Positions 1 to 8,706 of a stretch of DNA of 64,000 bases are shown here, one piece after another. Numbering within the stretch: position 1 is the stretch's first letter; the number at the start of each line of letters is the position of its first letter. The stretch comes from Flavobacterium ustbae. GTDB lineage: Bacteria; Bacteroidota; Bacteroidia; Flavobacteriales; Flavobacteriaceae. The notes beneath the pieces are model-generated. The model saw only the letters and a list, made by a program, of their open reading frames with translations, was not told the origin of the DNA and did no database searches. Location: positions 124,001 to 188,000 of the forward strand of contig NZ_RPOC01000003.1 in assembly GCF_003946915.1 (NCBI RefSeq), read 5' to 3'. The position numbers and the translations under genes are program-made.

Positions 1-1028
1 GACGGAAGCGATCTTCCGAAAGAACCAATATAAACCACTTTCTGATTCGAATCAAAAGCGGCTAAAGGTAGAACGGGATTATTATCGTAATGAAAATCAA
101 AATCATAGTCGTCTTCCAGAATCACAAAACCGTATTGATTAGCCAATTCCAGCACTTCGATTCTTTTTTTCGCGCTAAGCGAAATAGTCGTCGGATAATG
201 ATAATTGGATGTTAAATACAAAACCCGAATTTGTGTCGATTCGCAGATTTCTTTCAGTCGTTTGGTGTCAATTCCGTCCTCATTTACAGGAATAGAAATA
301 ATTTGCGCTCCAGTATTGGTCAGCGTCATGTTTGACATATAATAGCCTGGAGAAGCAACCGCCACTTTGTCGCTAGGAGCGATAAGGACTTTAGTCACGA
401 GATACAAAGCAATTTCGTGACTGCTTGCGGTAAGCAGATTTGAAGTCGAAATACGAATGCCTCGCGTAAGATTGAGATAATTAGAAAAGTGCGTTTTAAA
501 ATTCAAATGCGAACGAAATTCTATTTGCTCATAGGTTTTAGACGTTTTTCTTCTTTTTAATTTAGAAACGTACAACCGAGCCAAAACATCAGTTTGCACT
601 AATCTTAAATCGGGCATTCCGTCATTAAATTGATGCGGAAGAGTACTGATTTCTAACGGATTTTCGAGAATGGTCGAACGCTGAAAACTAAAACCGACAT
701 TGTCTTTGGATATATTTTGTTCTTTCGAAATCGTAAATTCTGCTGCGTTTTTTTGCTTTTGCTGTGATAAAATAAAAGTTCCTTTATTTGGAAGTGTTTC
801 AATCCAGCCTTGAGATTCTAAATCTTGAAAAGCTTTGATTAAAGTATTTCGGTTAACAGAAAGGACTTTGCACAAGATTCTTGTACCAGGAAGTTTGGTG
901 CCTTCAGGAAGAAAACCCGTTTGTATGGCTTTGATAAACTCAAAAACAAGCTGCAGGTATATTGCAGTGCTTTCTTCTGGTTTAAGCTGAATAAAGCTTT
1001 TAAAAGGAATTTCAACCGGACTATCCAT
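1..1028 (-). CDS. MocR-type GntR/aminotransferase fusion regulator (C-terminus cut by window edge)
   Basis: The reading frame opens with ATG at 1028 and stays open to base 1, giving about 342 residues of a family usually 450-500 long. Residues about 10-80 form a GntR winged helix (KLPGTRILCKVLSVNRNTL, then a GW-ETLPNKGTF wing). The rest is an aminotransferase fold I domain with the motif EDDYDFDFHY near residue 310. The motif that normally reads G(S/T)FSK, whose Lys binds PLP, reads GSFGRSLP here, so Arg339 stands where the Schiff-base Lys is expected. Family members are PLP-sensing regulators. The gene lies downstream of the salvage operon on the same strand, 287 bp away, so its target is unclear. 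Family confident; catalytic or sensing competence doubtful. Confidence 0.85.
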   Translation of the reverse strand, partial: MDSPVEIPFKSFIQLKPEESTAIYLQLVFEFIKAIQTGFLPEGTKLPGTRILCKVLSVNRNTLIKAFQDLESQGWIETLPNKGTFILSQQKQKNAAEFTISKEQNISKDNVGFSFQRSTILENPLEISTLPHQFNDGMPDLRLVQTDVLARLYVSKLKRRKTSKTYEQIEFRSHLNFKTHFSNYLNLTRGIRISTSNLLTASSHEIALYLVTKVLIAPSDKVAVASPGYYMSNMTLTNTGAQIISIPVNEDGIDTKRLKEICESTQIRVLYLTSNYHYPTTISLSAKKRIEVLELANQYGFVILEDDYDFDFHYDNNPVLPLAAFDSNQKVVYIGSFGRSLP

Positions 1029-1201
1029 AATTTAAAATCTGATACTTTGATTAGTACGGCAAGATACTGCTTTTCTCAAAATTTTCAGGAAAAAGAAAAG
1101 CAGTTTCCATTATACAAGTATCAGAAATCATAACTAACAAATAATTACGTTAGTCCAGTTGAAATTATTTTGAAATAAATAAAATCTAATAATCTGCTAA
1201 A

Positions 1202-1262
1202 ATCTTTTTAAATCTGCGTGAAATATTTTGCGTACAGATTTTTTCACGCAGATTTAAAAAGA
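1202..1262. repeat. 21-bp inverted repeat in the gap 1029-1315
   Basis: The arms ATCTTTTTAAATCTGCGTG (from 1202) and CACGCAGATTTAAAAAGAT (to 1262) are reverse complements and extend to about 21 bp around an 18-nt loop. They share 'aaatctgcg' vocabulary with the interspersed repeats near 20.4, 26.5 and 28.1 kb. I see nothing else in this gap between the MocR gene and the DUF5009 gene. Confidence 0.7.
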
Positions 1263-1315
1263 TAAAAGGAGATGTACGCAGATTAAATGTAACCTGCTGG
1301 AAAATAAAAAGATTA

Positions 1316-2587
1316 TTAAACTTTAAAAATCAGTTTCTTTTTATAGAAAATCCACAAAATGAACGACCAGAAAACAGCATAAGACAAAGCATAAGCCAAT
1401 GAAGCATTCATCGGATTTTCAAAACAAGGCACAATTGCATGATCGTAAATGTACGCCTGAAGTCCAATCTCTTCTCCAGCAGCTTCAGGGTTGGCTACTT
1501 TTATCGAACTTAAAACTCTCGGAATTATTCCAGAAAAGAAAAAGACAATCATTGGGTTTACGCCCCAAATCAAGAACAATTTCGTCCATTTATTATAACC
1601 TTTCACATCAATTATAAAATATAAAAATGTCAATGAAATAGTCGCAATTCCCGCTGTATATAGAACATAAGAACTTGTCCAAAGTGATTTGTTGATCGGG
1701 AAAAAGATGTTCCAAATTAAACCGCCAATTACTAACGCAACTCCTGTAATAGCTGTCTTTTTTACGATTTCTATTTTAGTAGCAGATAAGTTTAAAAGCT
1801 GTCCGATATACATTCCTAAAATTCCAGTTCCAATGGCTGGCAGCGTGCTCAAGATTCCTTCTGGATCCCAAGTTTTAGACGATGCCCATAAATGACCGTT
1901 TAAAAGCGTGTCGTCTACCCAAGCTGCCAAATTGGTTCCTTTATCAAAATTAGCGGCACCAAATCCAGGAACGGGAACAAAAGCCATTAAAAGCCAATAT
2001 CCGATTAAAAGTGTCGCTAAAACTAAAAGCTGTGTTTTTAAATTGGTTTTTAAATACAAAATTGAAGTAAAGAAATACACAATTGCAATTCGCTGTAAAA
2101 CGCCAGGAATTCTCGTGTCTTCAAAATGTTCTAATCCGCTAAATGAAAGCCCAATTAGTATTATAAAGATCCCTACGGCAAGAATAGTTTTTACTTTCAT
2201 AGTGAAGTTTCCTAAAAGTGCGTAAGCCACTGCAAAAGCAATTACTAATCTCAGCCCTAATAACGGAATTCCTTCTAAACCAAAAAGATGAATTCTGCTG
2301 AAAAAGCTTAAAAACAATCCTAAGCAGAAAATTCGAAGCGAGCGGACTAAGATTTTATTGAAAACATTTCCGTCAAAATGTTTTACTGGCATTGCAAACG
2401 GAATCGCTGTTCCCATTATAAAAACAAAAAACGGGAAAACTAAATCGGTTGGCGTACAGCCATGCCATTCGGCGTGCTCTAAAGGCGGATAAATAGATGA
2501 CCAGCTTCCCGGATTATTAACGATGGTCATCAGGAAAATGGTAAATCCTCTAAAGACATCGAGTGAGGTTAAACGTTCTTTTGTCAT
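1316..2587 (-). CDS. DUF5009 / NagX-like (HGSNAT-related) membrane protein
   Basis: A 423-residue polytopic membrane protein with roughly ten hydrophobic segments. It opens with the family hallmark SLDVFRGFTIFLM and an early loop with PTDLVFPFFVFIMG. This matches the DUF5009 group related to heparan-alpha-glucosaminide N-acetyltransferase, often named NagX in GlcNAc-utilisation clusters. It may acylate or transport amino sugars across the inner membrane; its biochemistry is not settled. It is the most distal leftward gene of the peptidoglycan-sugar operon, 138 bp after the GH3 fusion gene, which supports an amino-sugar role. The start at 2587 places the hallmark at residues 8-20 as usual. Confidence 0.85.
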   Translation of the reverse strand: MTKERLTSLDVFRGFTIFLMTIVNNPGSWSSIYPPLEHAEWHGCTPTDLVFPFFVFIMGTAIPFAMPVKHFDGNVFNKILVRSLRIFCLGLFLSFFSRIHLFGLEGIPLLGLRLVIAFAVAYALLGNFTMKVKTILAVGIFIILIGLSFSGLEHFEDTRIPGVLQRIAIVYFFTSILYLKTNLKTQLLVLATLLIGYWLLMAFVPVPGFGAANFDKGTNLAAWVDDTLLNGHLWASSKTWDPEGILSTLPAIGTGILGMYIGQLLNLSATKIEIVKKTAITGVALVIGGLIWNIFFPINKSLWTSSYVLYTAGIATISLTFLYFIIDVKGYNKWTKLFLIWGVNPMIVFFFSGIIPRVLSSIKVANPEAAGEEIGLQAYIYDHAIVPCFENPMNASLAYALSYAVFWSFILWIFYKKKLIFKV

Positions 2588-2619
2588 GGGGTTTATATTT
2601 TATATTTTAGATGTTATAT

Positions 2620-2722
2620 TTCAGATTTCAGATTTTGGAATTTGGATTTGGGATTTGGAATTTTAGATTTGGAATTTGGACTCGAGCGATAGCGAACAGG
2701 CTAAGCAATTTAAAATTTGGAA
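2620..2722. repeat. Low-complexity 'atttggaatt' stretch plus dispersed 21-bp repeat
   Basis: The gap between the GH3 and DUF5009 genes holds several degenerate copies of ATTTGGAATTT. Positions 2681-2701 contain CTCGAGCGATAGCGAACAGG(C), which recurs in the opposite orientation at 26445-26465 with one mismatch. It looks like intergenic repeat debris with no coding potential. Confidence 0.6.
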
Positions 2723-2725
2723 TTT

Positions 2726-5719
2726 TTATTTTACTATAGCATCTTGAATTATCTGCTGAATTTCTTCTCTAATTTTTCCTTTTGCTAATTTATTTTCGTC
2801 GTTTACCACTTCAGGATAGGTTCTGTTGGATAGAAAAACATAGACAATTTCGGTTTCTGGATCTGCCCAAGCCATGTTTCCTGTAAAACCAGTGTGTCCG
2901 AAACTTGCTTCTGAAACGCAATTGCAAGTTGGACCGCCTTTGTGGACTCTTTTATCAAAACCTAAACCTCTTAGAACACCTTCATTTTTGTAATAGCACG
3001 TATTGAAAGCATCAAAAGTTTGAGGCGAAAAATATTGAACGCCGCCATAATTTCCTTTTTGTAGAAAAAGCTGCATCATTTTGGCTACATCCATACTGTT
3101 CGAAAAAATTCCGGCGTGGCCTGCAACTCCGCCTTCCATTGCGGCTGCCATGTCGTGCACATAACCTTGAATAGTCTGATGCCTAAAATAATTGTCAATT
3201 TCAGTTGGAGCAATACTGCTTTTGTCAAATCGGTCTAGCGGATTATAAAGCGTATTGTTCATTCCTAATGTGCTGTAGAAGTTTTCTTTGCTAAGATCTT
3301 CCAATTTTTTATGCGTTTTTCTTTCTAAATATTCTTTTAAAATGATAAATGTAAAATCGCTGTATTTGTATTCTTTTTTTGGAGAAATCGGACTATCCGC
3401 AATGATTTTCATAATCGTATCGTGATAGTCATTTCGAATATAAAGATTCTCGGCAACTTTAGTTGTAAAGTCAGGGCCTGCTATTTTTCTATAATATTTT
3501 TCAGAAGGCTGATTGTTGCTGTCTAATGTCGCTTTGTAAAACGGAATCCAAGCCTGAAGTCCCGCGTAATGGTTTAGCAAATCTTTGAAAGTGATGTTTT
3601 CTTTATTGGTTTTGGCAAAAAACGGCAACATATCTTTTAATGGAGTATCTAGCGTTACTTTGTTTTTATCATACAATTGCATCACATTTGGCAATGTCGA
3701 AATCATTTTTGAAATCGAAGCCACATCGTACAAATCGCTATCTGTTACTTTTTTACCGTTATCATAGGTTTGCGTTCCGTACGATTTCTGAAAAATTACG
3801 TTTCCTTTTCTCGCTACCAAAACCTGCATTCCTGGAGCCATTTTTCCGTCAATTGCTTTTTGGGCGACAGAATCTATTTTCGATAAAATGGCAGGATTCA
3901 TTCCAGCATTTTCTGGAGCTGTAAAAGCTAGACGATTCAGTTTTTTGGTCGTTAAACCATCATTTACATGAAAGAAATCATTAATAGAAACAGGCAGTTT
4001 TCCTTTGGCTGCGATGGCACCAAAAAGCAATTCTGCTGAAACCACTTGGCTAATATCTGAGTTTTGATACGAAACTACTAATCCTTCAATATCATCAAAA
4101 TCTTTGATAGATAATAGAGAATACGGTTTTGCAAAAATGTCTAGAATTACATCGTTGTGTTTTGCAATTTCTTTCAGCCAAAGCATTTCGGTTAAAGTAA
4201 ATTCTTGTTTTTCCCAAGCTTTATTTACTTTATGATAACTGATAATAACCTTGTCAAATTTTCTCAGTTCCTTATTCAGACTGTCCAAATTGCTGTCTTT
4301 GACTTCTGTAATATTGGTATATTTTTTTAAAGTCGAAACAAAAGTGCTATTGGTATCTTCACCCAATTTGATGTACGCAATTTTTTCGCTTAAATCTTTT
4401 ATCGGAAGGATTTCTTTTTCATTTTTTAAAACGGTAATGGCATTTTCATATAATTTATAATGCAGCGCATCATTTTGCGTTGGATTTAAATCTTCATACA
4501 AATTATTTAAATCGATTGGTTTGTATTTGTTTAAGCCCGCTTTATATTTGAAATGCAATATTTTTTTAACCGAATGCGCTAATCTTTCTTCAGTAATTAC
4601 TTTTTCGTTGTAAGCCACTTCTAGTTTTTGGAAAGCTACAGGCACATTTTCTGGACAAAGTAAAATATCATTCCCAGCTAAAAGAACTGCAATTTCCAAA
4701 TCTCCAGGACCTTTAAAATTGGCTGCGCCTTTCATTGCTAAACCATCTGTAAAAATCAATCCGTTGAAACCTAATTCTTTTTGTAGCAGATTGGTAACCA
4801 CATTATAAGAAGCCGAAGAAGGGCAGTGTGGCTGTGATTCTAAACTCGGAATATTAAGATGCGCGACCATTACAGAAGCCAAACCTTCGTCGAATAATTT
4901 TTTGTACGGATACAATTCGACTAAATCCATTCTTTCTTTAGTGAAATTAACTATTGGCAAGGCATGATGCGAATCGGTTGAAGTGTCACCGTGACCTGGA
5001 AAATGTTTCCCTGTACAGAAAACGCCATTTCCTTGAATTCCTTTCATTAAGGCAATCGCTTTTTCACTGACATTTACTTTATCTTCACCAAAAGAACGGT
5101 TTCCGATAATTGGGTTTTTAGGATTGGTATTAATATCCAAAACAGGAGCAAAGTTGAAATGAACGCCGATTCGTTTATTTTCGGCAGCCATATTTCTTCC
5201 CACTTTTTCAATTAAGCTCAAATCCTGAATCGCGCCCAAAGTCATGTTCCAAGGATAACGATAAGTAGAGTCTAAACGCATGGCTAATCCCCATTCGGCA
5301 TCGATTCCGATCATTAAAGGCACTTTTGCTTTAGACTGATATAAATTGGTCAATTTTGCTTGACGAACAGGTCCGCCTTGGAAGAAAATAACGTTTCCTA
5401 TTTTATAATCTTCAATCAGTTTGCTAATCTGATTAACGTGTACAGAATCTTTATTCGAATAGGCAGAAACCATAAATAACTGTCCGATTTTTTCCTGAAC
5501 GGTCATTTTATTGTAAATGCTGTCTACCCAAGCGGTTTCTTGATCAGAATCTTTAAAGAAAGTTTTTTTCTCGGCACTATTTTTTTGAACGTAAACAACG
5601 GTGTCTTTTAAAGGAATATCCTTTTTGGCATCGGTTACGGTATTTTTTTTAGAAGCGCAATTGGTTATTAAAAATACAAAAGTGGCGTATAAACTGATTT
5701 TTAGAAATGAATTTTTCAT
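2726..5719 (-). CDS. GH3 beta-N-acetylglucosaminidase fused to an AmiE-like serine hydrolase, lipoprotein
   Basis: About 997 residues from ATG 5719. An upstream ATG at 5764 is possible, but 5719 places a lipoprotein signal (FLITNCASKK) at the N-terminus. The GH3 NagZ-type domain (about residues 70-400) shows the signature KHFPGHGDT followed by DSHH near residue 240 and the nucleophile motif FTDGLAM near 325. A middle segment (about 400-590) resembles the GH3 C-terminal domain. The last 390 residues are a beta-lactamase-fold serine hydrolase with S-x-x-K in DVASISKM (about 668), YSD, and HTGFTG near 942. In B. subtilis, NagZ and the serine amidase AmiE are separate adjacent proteins; here they are one. 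Probably releases non-reducing GlcNAc and trims stem peptides or another ester/amide. Domains certain, substrates inferred. Confidence 0.92.
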   Translation of the reverse strand: MKNSFLKISLYATFVFLITNCASKKNTVTDAKKDIPLKDTVVYVQKNSAEKKTFFKDSDQETAWVDSIYNKMTVQEKIGQLFMVSAYSNKDSVHVNQISKLIEDYKIGNVIFFQGGPVRQAKLTNLYQSKAKVPLMIGIDAEWGLAMRLDSTYRYPWNMTLGAIQDLSLIEKVGRNMAAENKRIGVHFNFAPVLDINTNPKNPIIGNRSFGEDKVNVSEKAIALMKGIQGNGVFCTGKHFPGHGDTSTDSHHALPIVNFTKERMDLVELYPYKKLFDEGLASVMVAHLNIPSLESQPHCPSSASYNVVTNLLQKELGFNGLIFTDGLAMKGAANFKGPGDLEIAVLLAGNDILLCPENVPVAFQKLEVAYNEKVITEERLAHSVKKILHFKYKAGLNKYKPIDLNNLYEDLNPTQNDALHYKLYENAITVLKNEKEILPIKDLSEKIAYIKLGEDTNSTFVSTLKKYTNITEVKDSNLDSLNKELRKFDKVIISYHKVNKAWEKQEFTLTEMLWLKEIAKHNDVILDIFAKPYSLLSIKDFDDIEGLVVSYQNSDISQVVSAELLFGAIAAKGKLPVSINDFFHVNDGLTTKKLNRLAFTAPENAGMNPAILSKIDSVAQKAIDGKMAPGMQVLVARKGNVIFQKSYGTQTYDNGKKVTDSDLYDVASISKMISTLPNVMQLYDKNKVTLDTPLKDMLPFFAKTNKENITFKDLLNHYAGLQAWIPFYKATLDSNNQPSEKYYRKIAGPDFTTKVAENLYIRNDYHDTIMKIIADSPISPKKEYKYSDFTFIILKEYLERKTHKKLEDLSKENFYSTLGMNNTLYNPLDRFDKSSIAPTEIDNYFRHQTIQGYVHDMAAAMEGGVAGHAGIFSNSMDVAKMMQLFLQKGNYGGVQYFSPQTFDAFNTCYYKNEGVLRGLGFDKRVHKGGPTCNCVSEASFGHTGFTGNMAWADPETEIVYVFLSNRTYPEVVNDENKLAKGKIREEIQQIIQDAIVK

Positions 5720-5792
5720 ATAATTATTTTTTAAAATCAATTTGAATTTAAGTAGGAAATCCAAATTGATTCATCAATGTTGATAAGCTGGA

Positions 5793-7301
5793 TTAGAAAC
5801 TTATTTTCTCGCTCGTTTTAGAGCTTGTAATGTATAATCCTAGATACGTTATTAATCCGTTTAGTACAATTAATTCATTATCAAAGACATATCCTGCAAA
5901 TAAAAATTTCGAATTTTCATTAATTATATAAGTGAAAAATGGAGACAATAAACAGATTATCGGCACTAATTTGTCGTTTACATTTCTTGATTTTTGGAAT
6001 AAGCCAAAAGCGTATAATCCTAATAATGGACCATAAGTATAAGAAGCCACTTTGAAGATCATTCCAACCACTGAGCTGTCGTTTATGGCATTAAAAACCA
6101 AGATGATAAAAAACACTAATACAGAAAAACTGATGTGTACCAAATGTCTAATTTTTACGGTGTTTTTCTTGTGACTGTTTTCTGCTTTGTCCATTCCTAA
6201 AAAGTCAACGCAGAAAGAAGTTGTCAAAGCCGTTAAAGCCGAATCTGTTGTAGCAAAAGTCGCCGCAATAATTCCTAATAAAAACACAATTGCAGGAACA
6301 AGTGCCAAATGATTTAAAGCAATTTCTGGAAATAATAAATCGGTTCTTGGTTTTCCTGTCACTAAATCTGTCGGAACAGCGATTCCGTTTTTGTTGGCGT
6401 AGATGTATAATAACGCTCCAACGCTCAAAAAGAAAATATTGATGATGACAAAAATTCCCGTAAAAGTGAACATGTTTTTTTGTGCTTCTCCAATGTTCTT
6501 ACAGCTCAGATTTTTTTGCATTAAATCTTGATCCAGACCTGTCATGGCAATAGTTACGAACATTCCGCCTAAAATTTGTTTGACGAAATGAAATTTACTT
6601 CCCATAAAATCCTCAAAGAAAAAGATCTTAGAATAATTGCTGTTTTTTACTTCTTCAAAAGCGGTAATGGCACCTAAATCCATTTGATCACAAATAAAAT
6701 AAATGGTCAAGAAAACAGAAGTCACTAAGAAGAAAGTCTGTAAAGTATCGGTAATAATAATCGTTTTTAATCCGCCTCTGTAGGTATATGAGAAAATAAG
6801 CAGTAGCGAAATTAAAACTGTAAAAGCAAACGGAATATTATAAAAATCGAACACAAAACGCTGTAAAACAATTACAACCAAATAAAGTCTAAACGCTGAG
6901 CTAATCGTTCGGCTGATTAAGAAAATAGAAGCGGCTGTCTTGTAGCTAAAAAATCCCATTCTTTGTTCTATATAACCATAAATAGAAGTCAGATTCATTC
7001 TATAATACAAAGGCAGCAATACTTTTGTAATAACAATAAATCCTAATGCATTACCCAAAACAAACTGAAAATATTTGAATTGCTCTCCGCTGGCAGCGCC
7101 AACTTCTCCAGGAACCGATATGAAAGTCACTCCTGAAAGTGCGGTTCCAATCATTCCGAAAGCAACTAAATACCATTTTGAATTTTTATTGGCTGTAAAG
7201 AAAGCTTCATTTCCGCTGTCTTTCTTGCTCACTCGGTGCGAGATATAAAATAAGGTTCCGAAATAAATTATAATTAAAATAAGAATGGTACTTGGTGTCA
7301 T
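5793..7301 (-). CDS. Sodium:solute symporter (SSS family)
   Basis: A 502-residue inner-membrane protein with 13 or so hydrophobic segments, typical SSS length and the SSS-like N-terminal segment FGMIGTALSGVTFISVPGEV. It lies between murQ and the GH3 fusion, 73 bp upstream of the latter, so it probably imports MurNAc, GlcNAc or a GlcNAc-MurNAc disaccharide with Na+. The oral Bacteroidota species Tannerella forsythia is reported to have a MurNAc transporter (MurT) next to MurK and MurQ, which makes a MurNAc transporter here plausible. The substrate cannot be read from sequence. Confidence 0.9.
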   Translation of the reverse strand: MTPSTILILIIIYFGTLFYISHRVSKKDSGNEAFFTANKNSKWYLVAFGMIGTALSGVTFISVPGEVGAASGEQFKYFQFVLGNALGFIVITKVLLPLYYRMNLTSIYGYIEQRMGFFSYKTAASIFLISRTISSAFRLYLVVIVLQRFVFDFYNIPFAFTVLISLLLIFSYTYRGGLKTIIITDTLQTFFLVTSVFLTIYFICDQMDLGAITAFEEVKNSNYSKIFFFEDFMGSKFHFVKQILGGMFVTIAMTGLDQDLMQKNLSCKNIGEAQKNMFTFTGIFVIINIFFLSVGALLYIYANKNGIAVPTDLVTGKPRTDLLFPEIALNHLALVPAIVFLLGIIAATFATTDSALTALTTSFCVDFLGMDKAENSHKKNTVKIRHLVHISFSVLVFFIILVFNAINDSSVVGMIFKVASYTYGPLLGLYAFGLFQKSRNVNDKLVPIICLLSPFFTYIINENSKFLFAGYVFDNELIVLNGLITYLGLYITSSKTSEKISF

Positions 7302-7371
7302 TTTATAATTTGGTAGTTTTTGGTTTTTTACAAATTTATTTAAACCCGTTGGGTGTAATTATTTTTCAACA

Positions 7372-7503
7372 CATAGAAACATAGATTATACAAATTAAAA
7401 AAAGGCATTTCACTAATTTAAATGCACATAGCTTAGCTAGGTGTTAAAGATAAATAAAAGCGACTTTTTTTAATTGACCTGACAGATTTTAATCTCTCAG
7501 GTC
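7372..7503. repeat. Intergenic repeat debris with a 28-bp hairpin
   Basis: The 280-bp gap between murQ and the symporter holds 'acacatagaaacatag' repeat vocabulary, shared with 8513-8693, and a hairpin at 7476-7503 (GACCTGACAGATT paired with AATCTCTCAGGTC, one mismatch). The hairpin has no clear U-run in either direction, so I call it a repeat and not a terminator. Confidence 0.55.
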
Positions 7504-7581
7504 GGTGTTAAAAACTCCAAAAAATGAATTTATTCAGGTTTTGAATTTGTATAAATCTATAAAAGATTTTAATAGTGTGGT

Positions 7582-8409
7582 TTAGATTTCCTGATTTTTG
7601 TTGTGTGCCAGTAAAACAGCTCTTACGCTTTTGTGTTTATGCAGCAATTCTTCGGCTACTTCATACTCAATTCCCAATTCTTCCATGATCATTTTGATAC
7701 CGCGTTTTACCAGTTTTTCGTTAGATAACTGCATATCAACCATTTTGTTTCCTTTTACTTTTCCAAGTTTGATCATTACCGAAGTAGAAATCATATTCAA
7801 GGTCAATTTTTGAGCAGTTCCAGCTTTCATTCTTGTACTTCCAGTTAAGAATTCAGGCCCTACAATGAGTTCGATTGGATAATCAGCTTCTTGTGCAATA
7901 AGTCCGTTGCTGATGCAAGAAATACTTCCTGTTTTGATATTATGCTCTTTTGCTTTTTTAAGAGCTCCTAAAACGTAAGGCGTGTTTCCAGAAGCCGCAA
8001 TTCCAATTATCATATCTAAGCTCGAAATTTCGAATTTGGCTAAATCTTTCCAAGCTTGTTCGGTATCGTCTTCGGCATTTTCAACCGCTTTTCTAATCGC
8101 GGTGTCTCCACCTGCAATAATTCCGATAATCATATCATGCGAAACGCCAAAAGTAGGCGGACATTCTGATGCATCTAAAATTCCGATTCTTCCAGAAGTT
8201 CCTGCTCCGATATAAAATAATCTTCCGCCCAACTGCATTTTTTTTACAATGGCTTTAACTAGTTTTTCTATTTTAGGAATCTGTTCTTCAATAATATGCG
8301 GAACTTTTTTGTCTTCTGTATTAATGTTCGTAAGAAGTTCTTTCACACTCATTTGATCCAAATCTTTATACAAAGATTCTTGTTCAGTTTCAGGATTTTT
8401 ATTTTTCAT
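7582..8409 (-). CDS. murQ: N-acetylmuramic acid 6-phosphate etherase MurQ
   Basis: About 275 residues from ATG 8409; an in-frame ATG at 8439 would add ten Lys/Arg-rich residues not typical of the family. It cleaves the lactyl ether of MurNAc-6-phosphate to give GlcNAc-6-phosphate and D-lactate in the cytoplasm. The SIS sugar-isomerase fold is clear from GRLFYIGAGTSGRIGILDAS and ECPPTFG, the IAGGD loop, IGIAASGNTPYVLGAL and GSTRMKAGTAQK. Length and motifs match complete MurQ proteins. It lies downstream of susCD and namZ in one leftward operon. The D-lactate product links it to the FAD/Fe-S dehydrogenase at 16485. Identity is confident. Confidence 0.96.
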   Translation of the reverse strand: MKNKNPETEQESLYKDLDQMSVKELLTNINTEDKKVPHIIEEQIPKIEKLVKAIVKKMQLGGRLFYIGAGTSGRIGILDASECPPTFGVSHDMIIGIIAGGDTAIRKAVENAEDDTEQAWKDLAKFEISSLDMIIGIAASGNTPYVLGALKKAKEHNIKTGSISCISNGLIAQEADYPIELIVGPEFLTGSTRMKAGTAQKLTLNMISTSVMIKLGKVKGNKMVDMQLSNEKLVKRGIKMIMEELGIEYEVAEELLHKHKSVRAVLLAHNKNQEI

Positions 8410-8512
8410 TTTTCTTTTTTTTTGATTTTTGAAATCCATATTCTGGATTTCGATATTTTTTATACAGAATGTTTTTTTGACTTAGCCTATAGCTTATGGA
8501 TGTTTTTTTAAA

Positions 8513-8693
8513 ACACATAGAGACATAGCTTTTTGGAGTCTATTAAAAAGACGTTTCACTAACAATAAAACACATAGCTATGTGTACTTTGGTGAAACTT
8601 TGACAAAGTTGTAAGCGTCCATCTATGTGTGGAGAAACGAGTTTCTCTTCTAAACTCTTTTTCCAGAAAATAAAAATCTATGTGTCTATGTGT
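8513..8693. repeat. Fold-back 'acacatag' repeat between murQ and namZ
   Basis: The outer arms ACACATAGAGACATAG (8513-8528) and CTATGTGTCTATGTGT (8678-8693) are reverse complements with one mismatch. Between them lies a further short palindrome, ACACATAGCTATGTGT. This fills most of the 297-bp gap and has no coding potential. Its vocabulary is shared with the 7.4-kb gap. Confidence 0.65.
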
Positions 8694-8706
8694 TAAAAAA
8701 AAATTA

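Noticed and set aside
921..1133. 70-codon plus-strand frame at the start of the MocR gene
   Set aside because: Mostly antisense to the MocR N-terminus with conserved HTH motifs on the other strand; no family features.
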